From contig JAUIRK010000985.1 of assembly GCA_030549495.1 (NCBI GenBank), forward strand, positions 186,001 through 250,000: 64,000 nt of DNA. Direction: 5' to 3'. Positions 29,101-44,100 of the stretch are shown here, piece by piece; the first letter of the stretch is position 1; every line of letters begins with the position of its first letter. The position numbers and the translations under genes are program-made. The stretch comes from Nectonema munidae. Its lineage: Eukaryota; Nematomorpha; Nectonematoida; Nectonematidae. The notes under the pieces were generated by a model. It was given only the letters and a program-made list of their open reading frames with translations, made no database searches and was not told where the DNA came from.

Positions 29101-32100
29101 CCATAGCAGGGACTCGTGAGCTTTTAAGCGTCAGGCCAAAGGATGACGAATGCAAAAAATTTGAAAACGACTAGGGTAGAAGAACTATATTAACAAAATT
29201 AAGCCATTTGACCTTCACAGTCATTGATATCCATATTTTTTTTTTACCTATTTTTATTTTATTTATTTTTGCTTTATAATATTAGTAAGCGTATGCTGTC
29301 AAAAAGATAGCGTCCATGATTTATTTTTAATTTCCAAGTTTTAATTACTTAGATAGAGGGGATCAGCTCCAAGTGCCACATATTTTTTTGTAAAATCACT
29401 CTAAAAAATTTTCATTTAACAAAATTAGTGATTATTTTTTCCAAAAATAGGCCTATGGATTAATTTTTGTAAAACTCCAATCTACATATTTTATTTACTG
29501 TGTTGAAATATTTGCCTAATATATTTTTGGATATTTGATCAAGAAACTGTGTTCTAGAGAAGCAGCATACTTTCATACTGCCTTATAACATACAGTATTC
29601 AGAAAAACTTGATTTTAGAAAAAAAGTTCTGGAAAAAAAGGTTGCCGTGCAAAAAAAATCATGTAGATTTTAGCAAAATGGTTATCTTTTTGGATTAATA
29701 AAAGAGAAGAAAATCTTTTTCTAATATCCCATATTGAAAAACATGTTGCTATTTGCCTTTTCTTTAAAAAATTGTTCAATTTAGGAAACTAAGAAATAAG
29801 TATCTAAAACAAATGAATAAAACTGGCTGATTAAAGCAAGTCACTACTTACATGCTACTGTAAAGTTCTTTGATTTCACAAGCACAAAATTTGGCGAATT
29901 TATCGTTCAAAAACAAATTTGCTCATATACATTTCTAACGCTAAAATGTTATTCAAAATAAAAAAAAGCTTCATCTATCTGATTTATTTTTTTGCATCTA
30001 TTTATAAATAAAAAATATTATCAGGATGTGTTATTTTGTTTTGAAAAAAATATTTTTTTTTAAAAAATCATATAAAAAACTTGAAACTTCTTACTTTTAT
30101 TAAACAATATTCAAATCTAAACAACTTTGCTCAGAACAATACTACAAGTGGCGAATCTGGGAGAAAATTTACCCGCGAACGATGATATAATATTCTATAA
30201 CCTAGCTAAATTCGTCCACCATAAATTGGAAAGTTTTTGAGGTAATTTAATAATACTAGCTACATATATTAGGTCTGCTTGAAATACTTTTATTGAAGAT
30301 TTAGAGAGAGTATCTTTAGAAGCAAACTCCACCTTCTCTTAATCCATACTAACGTTGCTCGTATTTATATTACATGTTCCATCTGAAGGAATAAGTTTGC
30401 TACGTGGAAAAATTGCTTCAAATTAATAGGCTCAATTCTCGTGTAATTTGATTGGATAAAACAAAAAAGTATTCAAAAATTTTATCTAATCAGAAAACAA
30501 ATTTGTATAGTTCGCTTTTTAAATATAAAATATAGATTTATTGCTTCAAATTAATAGGCTTGATTCTCGTGTAATTTGATTGGATAAAACAAAAAAATAT
30601 TCAAAAATTTTATCTAATCAGAAAAAAAATTTGTATAGTTCGCTTTTAAAATATAAAATATATAGATTGCACTAAAATTGTAAAATAAATTTTATAGAAA
30701 AAATAAGGAAAAGATATCAAATTTTTAGAAATATCTAATAATTTTGTTAAAAGGCTGTTGTGCCCTAAAAAAAAGCATATTAACCCATTAAGTACCATAG
30801 AAATCAGACGATATTTAAAAAACGCAGACGATTTATATTCAAAGTCATTGAAAAAAGCAGACGAAGATGAAATTACTTATATTCTCAAATGGGAGCATTG
30901 GGACTTAATGGGTTAGCCCGTTAACGACCAGAATAATCAGTCGATATCTAATGTAAAGCAGAAGATTTGTATTAAAGAGCTTTGATAAACGCAGACGATT
31001 TTATTTTTGTAAAGTCGACTATAGTCGACATTAGGCGTTAAGGAGGGTAGGAACAATAAACAGTTGATCTTAGGTAAAAAAAACATTTTTTTTTAAAGTA
31101 TATTATTCAGAGTGGTTTTTGTAGGTCAAAAAACATTCAAAACTAGGTTATTAACAGTTTAATTAACCCATTTAAGACCAAGCAAAGCAGACGATATTAA
31201 AAAAACGCAGACGATTTATATTCAAAGTCATTGAAAAAAGCAGACGAAGATGAAATTACTTATGTTCAAAAATAGGAACATTGGTCGTAAATGGGTTAAA
31301 ATAGAGTAATGATTCATTTTGGATCAATTCAAGGCACTAACCTTTAGGGTAGGAAAAACTTATTGTATTTCACTGGATCATAGAACCCTTTAGATCAGGC
31401 CTGACTTTTATTCACGTATTTTATACTTTTAAAAGGAGACTTGAAAATTCCAGCTTAAAATAATATCAAGTATATATCGAAATACTAATTCTAGAAGGCT
31501 CTCAATTTTCAATAATTGAGTTCAATAAGTTCAAATATATTCAATATAATTCAATAAGTTCAAAATAATTGAGTCCAATAATAAAGTTCAATAATTGATT
31601 GCAATTCAGTGAAAAATGGGTGAGGTGTGATATTTCGCACAATAATTCACAGAATAGCATTGTTCAAGGTCAATAACCTAAAACTACTAAATGTAGACAT
31701 GAATTAAGTCTACAAAATGCGTGCGTGACTCTCTTCTTGATCGGATTGGGATGTTTTAAAAGGATTCAGCAGAACCCTATTTTCGGGTAGGAAAAGAAAG
31801 TGTGAAGAGTTGCTACAGTAGGAGCAACAGAAGCATTAGTGAGTGACACCGTCTTCACATTTTTCCTTCATAAACCTTAAGACATAATTATATTTGTGGC
31901 AAATAGTACTAGTGAGATGAGGTGTAGACAGAGGAGACAAACACACACAAATACATACATTGATAGCTGCGCTTCGTAATCATTATAACTATGATGATTA
32001 TTTTGCATAAAAGGCACAAAGGACAAACAGGCAAGCGTTCCAGTCATTACTAACAAACACACCACTACCACCACCACCGCACACTTGCACCACTACTACG

Positions 32101-35100
32101 AGAATGAATAGTGGAGGAGAAATACTCTCTCTCTCTCTCCCCTCTTCTCTTCTCTATTATACTACTCATTCATTCATCTCCTCTCTACAAACATACACAG
32201 AGAACAGCCATCGACAACGTATTGCGGCTTTATATCTATCTATAATATATATACTACATATAGAAAAGCAATATAACAAATCTTACATATAATACATATA
32301 CATACGTACGTACGTATATATCGAATACACACATAGATGTATTATATACATATGCACCACACACAAATGCAGCAAATATATGAATGTGTGTGTGTGTGTG
32401 TGTGTGTGCGTGTTTGTGTAATATCATTATCGCTAAGCTTTCACTATTTGTCTTTTTCTACATGCCATTTATTTTATCTCTTTTGTAAAACGCATTTTGG
32501 TGCAGTTTTTGTCAATTCCTTTTTTGCTAAATAGAAAGAAGAAAAGATGATGCTTCTGCTCTGCTGATCAAAATGGCGATGAGTCAGGAGGCAAAGAGCG
32601 GCCGGTCAATACACGCACTTGTGTTGGAGCCGCTCACCAAGTTCAATAATTGATTGGAAAAAAGGAAGAGGAAACAGCGTGTTGCTATTTACACTTCACA
32701 AGACGTAAGTTTTTAATTTGAGTAAATAGTATTGTGAAAGGCATAATTGTTTCTATCGATAGAAGAGGATAGATGAGATCACACTACTCATGATACATCG
32801 TCGTGTAGTGTGAGTAAGGGAAGAATATAATCAACCCAGAATTGAGCAAATCAACGCTATTACACAATAGTAGTAGTGTGTGTAGTAAGTAGACAAATAT
32901 TGTGTTGCTGACTTCTTTCTTTCTCTAAGACGATCTACAAATTTTATTCGTTCAACAACAACATACCGTCCGTACACATGAAATATTTATGTGTGTATAT
33001 AGCAGCGCGTAAGAGTAAATCAAAATACAACACTACTACTACTCTTTCCCAACAACGATATATGTGAGTGAGAGTGTGTTCGTGTGCGAATATAACAACA
33101 TATAAATATATAAGTGTAAGGATAGGAAGAATATGGTGTTTTGTGTTGTACTCGTGCACACTTTACACAACACATATATATCAGCTATATTAGCAGCGTA
33201 AACGTGAGTTGAGTTGTATGCGCCGCGTATTAATAATATAATCATAATGGTAAGAGAGGGAAGATATGGAGGGAGATGATGCGTTTTGTATCAAATAGTC
33301 ATCTTCGTCGTCATCATCATCATCATCGACATAGCAAATTCATTTCTCTTGCTTATGATGAGAGAGTCAGAATGTGAGTGTAATATAGTTTAAAAGTAAT
33401 AAAATAATGCAATAATATACGAATATCTCATCCTCTAATCATCATCATCAGCATCATTGCTACGACGTCTTAAAAAAGGGGCTTCTTGGATTGTCGTTCA
33501 AATCTTCACAATTATACAAACACACACACACAAAGGAGTATTTCTCTCTTGGAAAAAGTTTAAAATACTTCTCCCTCCTGCTTGACTAATATTCATAACA
33601 TGTCAAGATAAAAGATAACACTAACACTCTTTGTCAGCTCAGACTACTACCACCACGACTAGGAAAGAAGGGACTTCGCGTAAGTTCGCGTTTCACTATT
33701 TAAATTTTCATTCACAAGTGCACGCGCACGCGTCTAAGTCCAATAGTAGTCAGTCATCAATGCCAAATATATTTATGATGTTGTAGAATTGGTTGTTCGC
33801 TGCTCCGCCTTCACTGACTGAGAGTGGTGAGTGAGTCTAAGGTTATTTCCACTTTTCTTTCCTTCCTTCCTCCACACACAACAACGCCATTTTTGTCATG
33901 CCTTGGTATTCATGCTTCCATAACATACGTGTGACATAATACTACGTCTTCTTTATTCTAATCCATTTCCCCACACTCTTATTTTTAGATGACGATTTTT
34001 AATTATTTATATCAGATTACTTTGTGCCCCCGTCGCTTTCCAGAGGTTTTTTCGGTATCAAATATGTTGATGAGTGAAAGTTTACTTTAATTACACATTT
34101 TATCCCAGAATCTCTAATGTATAATTTGTCATTTGATATAGAACTCGCTTATCGCCCCCTTCCTTTAAATGTATAAAAACTCATTTGAAAAGAAAGTAGG
34201 CAATGCCCGGGTCAAATTTCCCGGGATAAAAATGGGTTAATCCATTCAAGCGTTTTTGAAAATGAATTTTGACATAATTTAAAGTAGCCTATTTCGTAGA
34301 TTACTGATGACCCATCGTGCCTTATAAAGATTTAAGCCCAAACCACGACAGATTTCATTTTCTTTGCTTTTACTCGCTACAGCATTAGTTCCGAAACTTC
34401 CCCTGGGCAGTTTAACCCTCTGGATACTTGGACGCGGGGTTCAATGAACCTCAGTCAGTATATTTTTGTTGTTTTCTTCAATTTGCAGTCAGTGGCACAT
34501 ATCCAAATTCCTTGTTTTAAGAGACTTTTCTATTCAAATGGTTGGTTTAACCTTCCCGCACTACACTTGGGAAAAAATGAGAGTGGTCCACAGAACTCCC
34601 ATTGGCCATCTCTTTCTTTGTAATATCAAAGTGGAATTTAAAAAACGTTGAAAGGGCTGTTCATGTATTTTTCATCACAAATTCACATACACCACCATTC
34701 ATCGATTCTACATATGGTTGTTCATTTTTGCAAAAATAGGAAAAAAAGTTTTGCTTCATTGGAAAAATAGATGGGGAGAGTGTAATGAAAAGTTTTATGA
34801 AAAATATTCAATCGCACATTGTATGTCATTGCTCGTGCAAAAAAGGCTTCACTAAACCTGGTCCCAACCTATTCAGTTAGATTAGTTGGCAAAGACCAAG
34901 TAGGTATGCAACAGGATATGAAGAAGACCGTACAAAAACGATTTAATGTTATGATTTGCTAATGGTTTTACAAGTTGAATTAATCCTTGAGCTACAGCGA
35001 TCCTTAACATATGAGGAGCCGTGTGAAATTAAGATTCTCCCAAATAGGTTAAATGTATATAATTTCATTTAAAAGGTTAACAGGAAAATAGTCTTGAAAA

Positions 35101-38100
35101 TTTCAGTCGTCAAAGGCTACTAGAATAGAGCCTACCGAGCTCCTAGATTTTTGGCTACAGGGCATCTATATCTATAATATATCTAAAAATTCCGAACATG
35201 ATCAAAGAAAATTGAATTGATAAATTATTGAATAGTAATCGTAATGACCTCCTTTAAATAAGCGCCTCGCTTGTGTCAAGGCCTGGATAAGCTATGCGAT
35301 TTTAAGCTAGCTGCTAGACGAGGAAAATAATATTTTTGTATTTTAAAACTTGAAAGGGAGAGATCGTGTTTTCACTTGCTTTGCAAAATATTATAAGCAT
35401 CGTATAAAAGTCATCGCACAACTGCCATAAAAAAACTAGAGCGCGAAATTGTGTAAACTAAATGCAAATCGATTGAAATATTGCCAAAAATGCACAGTGT
35501 ACAGGTGAACTGATGACGCAAAATGTAAATAAGCATGATTTCCTCATCTTCAATCTCAGTGTCTGTTCACTAACATTTCCCACCCACCATCCACACTCAC
35601 TATTCAGCACTTGTATATAGACAGACTTGTTCGAAGTCAGATTCAAGTCGGTTCGGTTCGGTTCGGTTGTCATAATATCTACATACCAGATCGCACCGCA
35701 CTAATAAAATTAAGGACCACGTGGACTGAAGCACTACGGCCGGATTTAACCCGTTGGTCAACTTGTATAGTCCAGATGCTTATTCGAGGGAGTTTCTCAA
35801 CTGCCCTGACCTCTTTATTTATTTTTATCAATTAAAAATCAATAATTTCAATGCACTGTTAGGGGAGGGTTGGGTCAAATGCATAGGCATTTAAATACAA
35901 AGTTGATGTAAGTGTGTTTGTATTTTCAAAACCAACGTTTAGGGCATTTGTATTGTGTAAAATGTAATGCCAAATACAAGACTATAGCGAAACATATCAT
36001 ACAGGACGGGATATCAGTGAAAGCAACTCAAAATTCACTGCCATGAATTTCTTCTTATCAGTGAAGCTGAGTGGTGTATATCGAATCGATTGAAATTATG
36101 AACATGTTTATATGTCTTGATACGCTGAGCCTATAGCATGTGCAATGTGTGCATATCGAACATATTTATATCTTTAAGGTTTTCGAGAAAAGTATCTGTT
36201 CTTTGTGTATTTGGATGTGATGGCATGAGTATTTGTATTATATTTGAAAATTTGGAACCGAGAAATTTGCATTCCAGAATCGAAAACAAATTAAAATTTT
36301 TGAGGGTAGAAAGCAGTTTGTCTTTCAGGAGGGGTGCGACATCCATCCTGGACATCGCCTACTGTCCATTTTTGAACATTGGTACTAAAATAAACTCATT
36401 GAAAAAGATAAGCATACGATTAATTTTCCCAAACCCCGACCATAAAAGATTAAGGGTACCATTTAAAATTTGTTTTTTTCACAATATATTTTTATACGAT
36501 CGTAGAATTTAGGTAGAAGAGAATTATTAAATAAAATTTACTTTTAATTCGATTCAGCATATCAAATAAGAGTCTAGCCCAACTAACTTCGATATTTTGT
36601 TCCTGTTATGCGTGAAATGAGTATGTCTAGTTTTGAGACGGTGAATAATGAAAGTTAAACTAGCCATGGATTTCAAATATTTGGAGAGAGGAGGGTATTG
36701 TAATAAGTGTAAGCGTATGGGTTATTTCTTACAGCTTTCTTTTAATTATATACTCATAAGTTATTTTGATATTTCGCTTTAGGGCAATATAAAAAAGTAA
36801 TTATAGTGGGCTCTTCAAGAAGGCAAATTTGCACCTCTTCTATCAAACTAAGGAGAAGGAAGTTTCAATTCTAACTTCACGAGAGAAAAACCATTTACAA
36901 CAGTCGTCAATATTGTAAGTTTATTTCGAATACTTTTCAACAAAAATCTACGTTCGCCAGTACTATATTCATATTCTATTTTTGGTGCGGCCACAAGTCT
37001 GATTTATACAAAAAATATATAAAATTCTATTGAAAAAAAAGTCAGATTGTCTTCAAAGAGTTTTTGAAAGAGTTTTTATACAACCTAGGGAGATGCTGCT
37101 TTTATTTTAATTGATGACAACTGTGCTCCATTGCATCTGAAACGATTTGCGAATTCAAAAAAGTAGATGTAAGGATTGTTTATAAAAGAGCTTCATTAAA
37201 AAGCTTACACTACTCCATCCAATCATAACGAAAATCTGATCATAATCTGAATAACTAGCCAATCAAAAACTCCACAAATTCTAACTGTCTAAAGACACGG
37301 ATTATTATTGGCATTTAAAAAGTGGCCGATCCATGAAGTACGATTTGTAATAAGAGACAGGGCTGAAATTAAATGTTATCAGGACAAAAAGAACACATTA
37401 AATTTGATATTTCTCTCTCACTCACAATTATTTTAATTTGTGGATTCTTTTATTTTCACATTTGGTCATCATTTTCAGAGCTGCTTTCTTTCGTCAAGCG
37501 AATTCGATTTTTCTTCAAAAGTAAAATCCGAAATTAAAAATACATTCGTTTTTTAAAGTTTTCTGTTTAAAAAATGGAGCACTTGATTTTTGCAAATGAA
37601 CATGAATAACATAAATTGAATAAGGAAACTCATAAAAAAAATAGATATTAATATTCTCGACTTAATCTTCCTAATTCCAAATTATTTTAAAGCACAAGTG
37701 TTAGCATTTGTGATATTTCTTTACTATATCTTCATTTTGTTTCGCTTGAATACATGTAAATCTTCCTTACTTTGATTTGAATTCACTAAGTCTCTTTTTG
37801 AAAGTCCAGGTTTTGAAAACTGATCATCTGTTTATCTTCTTCTTTGAGATTTTGTACGACGGGCCTTAAAGGGTGATCCTTATTTGTCCTTCCTTATATG
37901 ATTAAGAATGGAATTCAAATGTTCGAGCAAAAACGCAAATCATTGAATTTTCTCACATTATTTTTAAAATCACGTTCAAACTTTTCTTCTTAGACAGAGG
38001 CAGACATATACCACTGGCAACATGACATTACATTTCCAAAATGTTGAGATTTAAATCCAAACAAAAAATGTTGCTTTTCGTGGAGTATGTTATTGTAATA

Positions 38101-41100
38101 TTTGAATACTTGTTTTCATTCTCCGCTAATCATCACTTATATCGCTGAGGGCAATATCTAACAGAGGATGAGATGCAAAGCATTCGTCATTTTAAAATTC
38201 GCTAGTGCAAACGTTTACTTTTGTGTACATCATAGAAGCGTGGCTTCGTTCAAATAGGCTGTGCAGTTAATACGAAGGACCTCTTGAGCAGCTCTTTATA
38301 GGTAGCTGCTACTGGTCATCGCGTTCGATTAAAATTAACCCGGGTCAATATGATAAGACTAATTCACGAGTTATGCATTCGCGAAACCTATAAAAAAAGC
38401 ATATTAAACTAACGTGTATAAGGTAAAGGTACCGCGGGGTGTTTTCATCGAGGAGGCACAAGTGCGCCGCGTGTATCCAACTATGAGAAAGTAGGCTTGA
38501 TGCGGGATCGAACCCAACAAGACCTTGAGTTATCGAAACCCAGTACTTAACCAACCTTACTCACGCACTCTACCTTTTAGTGTATAAATACTTTTAAACT
38601 ACTGTAATAAGACATGCAATGTTTTTTAAACGGCATTACATTCCCTTATTTTCATGTCCTGGCAAAAGATATTAGGCAATAAATTAACCTGTTAACGAAA
38701 ACTTAGTAGCTAGTGATCAACCTACAATCACTCTACTTTTCTATACGTCAAACATAAGTGCTTTGATATTGGGTCGAAGACATTTCAAATCCTTTTTCAA
38801 AAAAAATTCATTAGATTGGAGGCGTTGTGTGAATTGGACTGGCGAAGTTCATCAAAAATGTTTGTTCCGAACAAGGAATGCACTAAAAGTTCAGCAGCAT
38901 ACCTTCTTCATAGCTGAGCACAAGCAGTGTAACTGTTTCTTGATAAAACACGACACGCTTCCTTCACCTCATATCAGTTATGATAATGCAGTACTTTGCA
39001 AACTTTTTGACAAGTTCGCCTCACTTTTTTGGTTGAACACGGTACATGCTATATTTTGTCCCCTACACTTTTTAAAGTTTTTTTCTTCCTTAAAGAAATT
39101 TTTAAATAGTTTTTGAATTTATTTGCAAAGTTTAGACCATAAAAGCGATGCAATCGCTCTCATTTCTACTTTTATATTTTTGTTACACTTAAAAATTTTG
39201 CACTTTCAAATCAAATAACAATGTAATAGTTTGGGGTATCAGATTGAACGCGTATTGTAAAACAAAAAAACATCGAATATATATTTTTTTACAAAAAATT
39301 AAAACACTTTAATTCAATTGATAAAAAAAACATAGTTAAATGCAAGCCTGCAAAAAGCCAGCAGAACCGTATGGTGGATTTTTGCGGGTTGGCTGAAATT
39401 ACACTGGTTTATCGCTGCTGCTGCGAAAGTGTAACAAAATTCTACGCTTTTCCCTGAGAGTATTTGCTTTTATGGAAATACTCTCTCGGTTTAAAAAAAG
39501 TTTTGTTTTGAACTGATAGATTATACTCATATAAAGATAGTATAATCTAGAGGCTAACAACAACACAGTTATGCTACTAAAAACAAGAAACTCGATATAA
39601 AGAATTGTGTGTTATTATGTAAAAAAATTGATTTTGTCGGAGTCTGAGATGGCATGGTTTTCTCGACTTCGACTCCAGCAAGTTCTTAACCCTTTGAAGA
39701 AGAAGGTGACACGGGTGTACTAAGAAATAAAAATCGTTTGCTTAGACTAGTCTTCAAGGTTCTGATCCTCAAAGGGTTAACTGCCTTCGACTGCGAATCT
39801 ACAGATCTGATTGTGATATACACAGTAGATCCAATATAACACGGGTGGGATCTGGGCTCCCGTTTTTATGGTCAATATATATCGAAAATTCTATATTTTA
39901 ATTTGTAAATACTAAACTTAACTTTCCCCTCTCTCACCTTGCTTCATAACACTTTTCTCATTTCAGTGTACATGTAGTATGATAAAACATGTAGGTCGAA
40001 ATTACAACGCAGGTTCGATAGAACATGTAGGAGGGAAGGCTTGGATCCCGCCTTCCGCGTTATTAAGGATCTACTGTGTAGCGTAGTTTTATCTGACTTC
40101 ATTTTCATGGTGCACATGCTTTGATAAATCCTGTGATATATTTATGTCATCCTATATTTTTTATAACAAAAAGGGGGGGGGGGGGGGGGGGGAATCGCAT
40201 TAGAACACCAAGATTTATGTTATGTTATACGGTACGCTTAATTTTTTGCCTTTTAAATATATAAATATGCACAGATCGCATTTTATAATTCAGAAGTGGT
40301 AGCGATTAATTTGGAAAATGCTTACCCCTCATAATAAGGATTTTTAGTACCTTACAAAAATTAAGCTATTTTTTCATTATTTAAAATACTTGAGAAAATC
40401 GTACTCCAAATCCAATTTCCAACTTTTATTAAATACCGACTCCGCATTCGCCACCCTGCTCATAAGTTAAACAAAATTACCACAAGTTTAGCTTTCGGTA
40501 CAGTCAAACCAATGAGAATACTTACGGACGCCATCAAAGTGATCTTTGTAAACAGATGGCTGATGATTAATGGAGGAGGATTGAAACTGTTCGGTACTGA
40601 TAGGTAGTCATTAAAGCAGACTTGAAATATATCTATTTCTTGCCAACATATATCAATATCGCAAAAATGTCAAGAATTTTTGATTTACCTTTCTAAGCTA
40701 AAAACAATAATTGTGGAGTCAGGGGAAAATATATAATTTCGACAACGTTACCAAATATTTTAAAACTTAATAAATTTAATACAGCTCTTCGCTTTCAACT
40801 TACAAAAAGTAAAGTTACGATTCCGAAACTTTATTCCGACTTTCATCCCTTCAAAATCTGCCACTCACTACACTTTAACCTGTTATCGACCACAGTCGAC
40901 ATATGTCGACTTTGCAAAACTAAAATCGTCTGCGTTTATCAAATCTCTTTAATACCCATCTTCTGCTTTATACTACATATCGTCTGATTATTATTATTAT
41001 TCTGGTCGTTAACGGATTAAAACGTCAAAGATTATATTGATATTTTAGAAATAAAAAATATACTACTAGCATTAATAAAAAAAACCATTATATTGAAAGA

Positions 41101-44100
41101 AAATAGATTGAAATTTATAAATTTTGTGAAAACACTGTAAAATAGGCAGTTTTGGTTGAGGATTAATGCTGGAATATTTTTCCTTTTAGGAAGTTTAAGA
41201 AATCGTGACAAAGAAACATTTCTTTTCACCAAAAAAATCGTCGAATTAGCCACGCGTTCAAATCCTATTATTATTTACTACCGATAATTACCTCTATTAC
41301 TATCCCTACTAGAATTTTGAATACTAATCCCCTGCTTTCTTTTTTAATAAAATTTTATATATTTATAACAGACGATTTTCATTTCTTGGGATCCTAGTGA
41401 AAAGGTTATCCCATTTATATCTACGACTAGCAGAGGATTTTGGAAATTCACAATCTTTCCCAACAAAAAAGCTATCATCCGCCTTTTTTAACCCTTTGAG
41501 GACCAGTGGGACACCCGTGTCCCAAGAAATGAAAATCGTCTGCTTTGAATATATAAAATCCCATTCAAAAAAAGCAGACGAATACTCTTCAAAATTTTGG
41601 TCTTCAAAGCGTTAAAAGAACATTTGACTCAAATTGAGTCATGCCAAAAACGATGATCCGGTGCTTTCAAAAAAAAAGGTTTTTTAAAAACCTGTTTATA
41701 ACCCTTTCGTGACCAGTGTATCATATATGATACATAAACAATTTTACCTTCGTCTGCTTTTTCAAATAGTTTTGTATATGAATCTTCTGCTTTTTAATAA
41801 ATATCGTCTGATTTTTCTGGTCACGAAAGGGTTAATTCGGCAAGTTTAGTGTCTATGAAGATATTCCCAATTTACGTATTCAAGAACTGCTAGTCCAGCG
41901 CTATATTCACGTTCATTGCTCCATCACTGGAGAATGACTTGGTACCATTATTTCAAGACTTAATCCGTGGACGACTTAACTCACCAGGACTCCACTATGG
42001 ACCCCAAAAAAGGTTGAGTTAACTGGACATCGCCCCCCCCCCAATTACGAAAACATAAACTCACCCTACTAATGTCTTTCTTTATTTGACAGGATGTAAA
42101 AAAATATATAATATTGAAATTATCATTTAATGAAATAACATATTTGTGTGAAAGTGAAAATCTTCAAGATTTTAAATGATAGCATGACACTATAAATGCA
42201 TAACTGTGCTTCATACCCTTTGAAGATCATTGTAGTAGAGATGTATCGGATGTGAATTTTTTTACACCCGCGGATGCAGATGCGGATATAAAATATATTT
42301 AAAAAATTATGTTTTATATTTTACAGTATCTTACTATTTTGATCCCTTTTTTACATTTTTTTACTGTTTTTTTTAATCCACCAATGTAATAAAAACCTAG
42401 ATCATCCTTCTAACTTTGAACAGTGCTAGAAGGACAGGTAAGGTAAAATTTTACCTTTGTCTGCTTTTTCAAATAGTTTTGTATATGAATCTTCTGCTTT
42501 TTATTAAAGAGCTAACATGCCATTTTTGATAAAAATGGAAATTCTTTTTTAGTTTTCCACCAATCTAAGCAATTATATGAATCAATTCTTTTTTCTTTTT
42601 GATACTTCATTATTTCTTCTTCACTACTAGAGTTTAAATAGAGTCCATAGCTTCATTCAAAGAGGTATAAACTTCATTAGCACTTTTCTTCATTTTTTGC
42701 AGCTTTTTACTTCTATGCTACTATTACCAATCTTATCCTCATGATATCAATTCAAAAGGAAAGTTTTTACATTATTTGTTGTTTCAAAATTGGTGAACAA
42801 TTTACTTTTGAATCTCGGATCGAGAAAAGTAGCTATAATGTAAAAAAAATTTGTGGATGATACGCTTATGTGGATATCCGATACATCTCTACACTGTAGC
42901 ACCAATGTACCAAGAAATGAAAATCTTTACGAATACTCTTCAAAATTCTCGTCCTCAAAGGGTTAAAACTTGTGTATAACCCATTTGATCCGAGAAAGGA
43001 CAGACAGCATTAACCCATTTAAGACCAAGCAAAGCAGACGATATTTAGAAAAACGCAGACGATTTATATTCAAAGTCATTGAAAAAAGCAGACGAAGATG
43101 AAATTACTTATGTTCCAAAATAGGAACATTGGTCGTAAATGGGTTAAGTCATTTTTAAATCTTCTGTCATCTAAAGATGACCGTGTGATCAAATGGATTC
43201 AGGAGCATGACCATTTAAAAGTATCTTATGGGGCCAGATGGCTAAAAAGGTTGGAAACCATCGCTCTATCAGGGAAGCACATCCAGGGGACTCCGGCAAC
43301 CCTCTTGCTCTTATCGGGTAAAATCATTGTAAAAATTCGTCATTACCCAAAAATCTGTTCGATCTTGATTTCTGAAAATTAATATTTTTAGGTTATAATA
43401 TAATATATTATTCTTATAACAGTTTGTGATACTTTTTAGATTCATAAACCTTTTTACACCGTGGACCTAAACAAAAGCTTGAGCTCTCCACCTGCAATAA
43501 TTTTGTCAGGTATACACAACTTTTTATATATTTCATTTCTGGTCACATGTGCAAAAACACCATCTTAAAATATTTTTACAAATTGTGTTTATAAAATTAA
43601 CTTCTTCACTGCAAACTAAAGTTTCCTATTTTTATTGAAAACATTTCAAATTATATCGAAAATTAGTTTAAAAAACAAAATAATCTTGTTCAATTCACAA
43701 CATTCTTGATATAGACTTTTTAAAAACTTTCATTTTTGTGGGGTGTTTTCATCGAGAAGGCCCAATTGCGCCGCTTGTATCGAACTATGAGAAAGTAGGC
43801 TTGATGCGGGATCGAACCCAAGACCTTGAGTTATCGAAACCCAGTAACTAACGAACCTTACTCACGCCCCTTTTCATTTTTTTCTCAATTTCAAAAAAGA
43901 CGTATCTAAGTTATGCACGAATGAGATTTTAGCATGTCATACTTCATGTATTATTACTCAAGATATAAAAAAATAAGTGGCCATTAAAAACTAAATTTAA
44001 GTCAATACATTCGTTGGATTTATTAGAGAAGCGAAGTGCACCTTAAAGAATTGAATTTTCACGGCGTTTTTTATGTTTAAACAAGTTTGTATATACTGGC

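Noticed and set aside
36138-36512. 124-codon plus-strand frame in the giant intron
   Set aside because: No domain, codon bias or splice context suggests coding; residue make-up is that of AT-rich noise.
38763-39116. 117-codon plus-strand frame
   Set aside because: No recognisable homology; it lies close to a dispersed repeat (39347) but shows no transposase motif.
30784-43143. CRISPR-like array from the repeated CAGACGA words
   Set aside because: The words lie inside separate TTAA-flanked elements in animal DNA; there is no regular repeat-spacer array.
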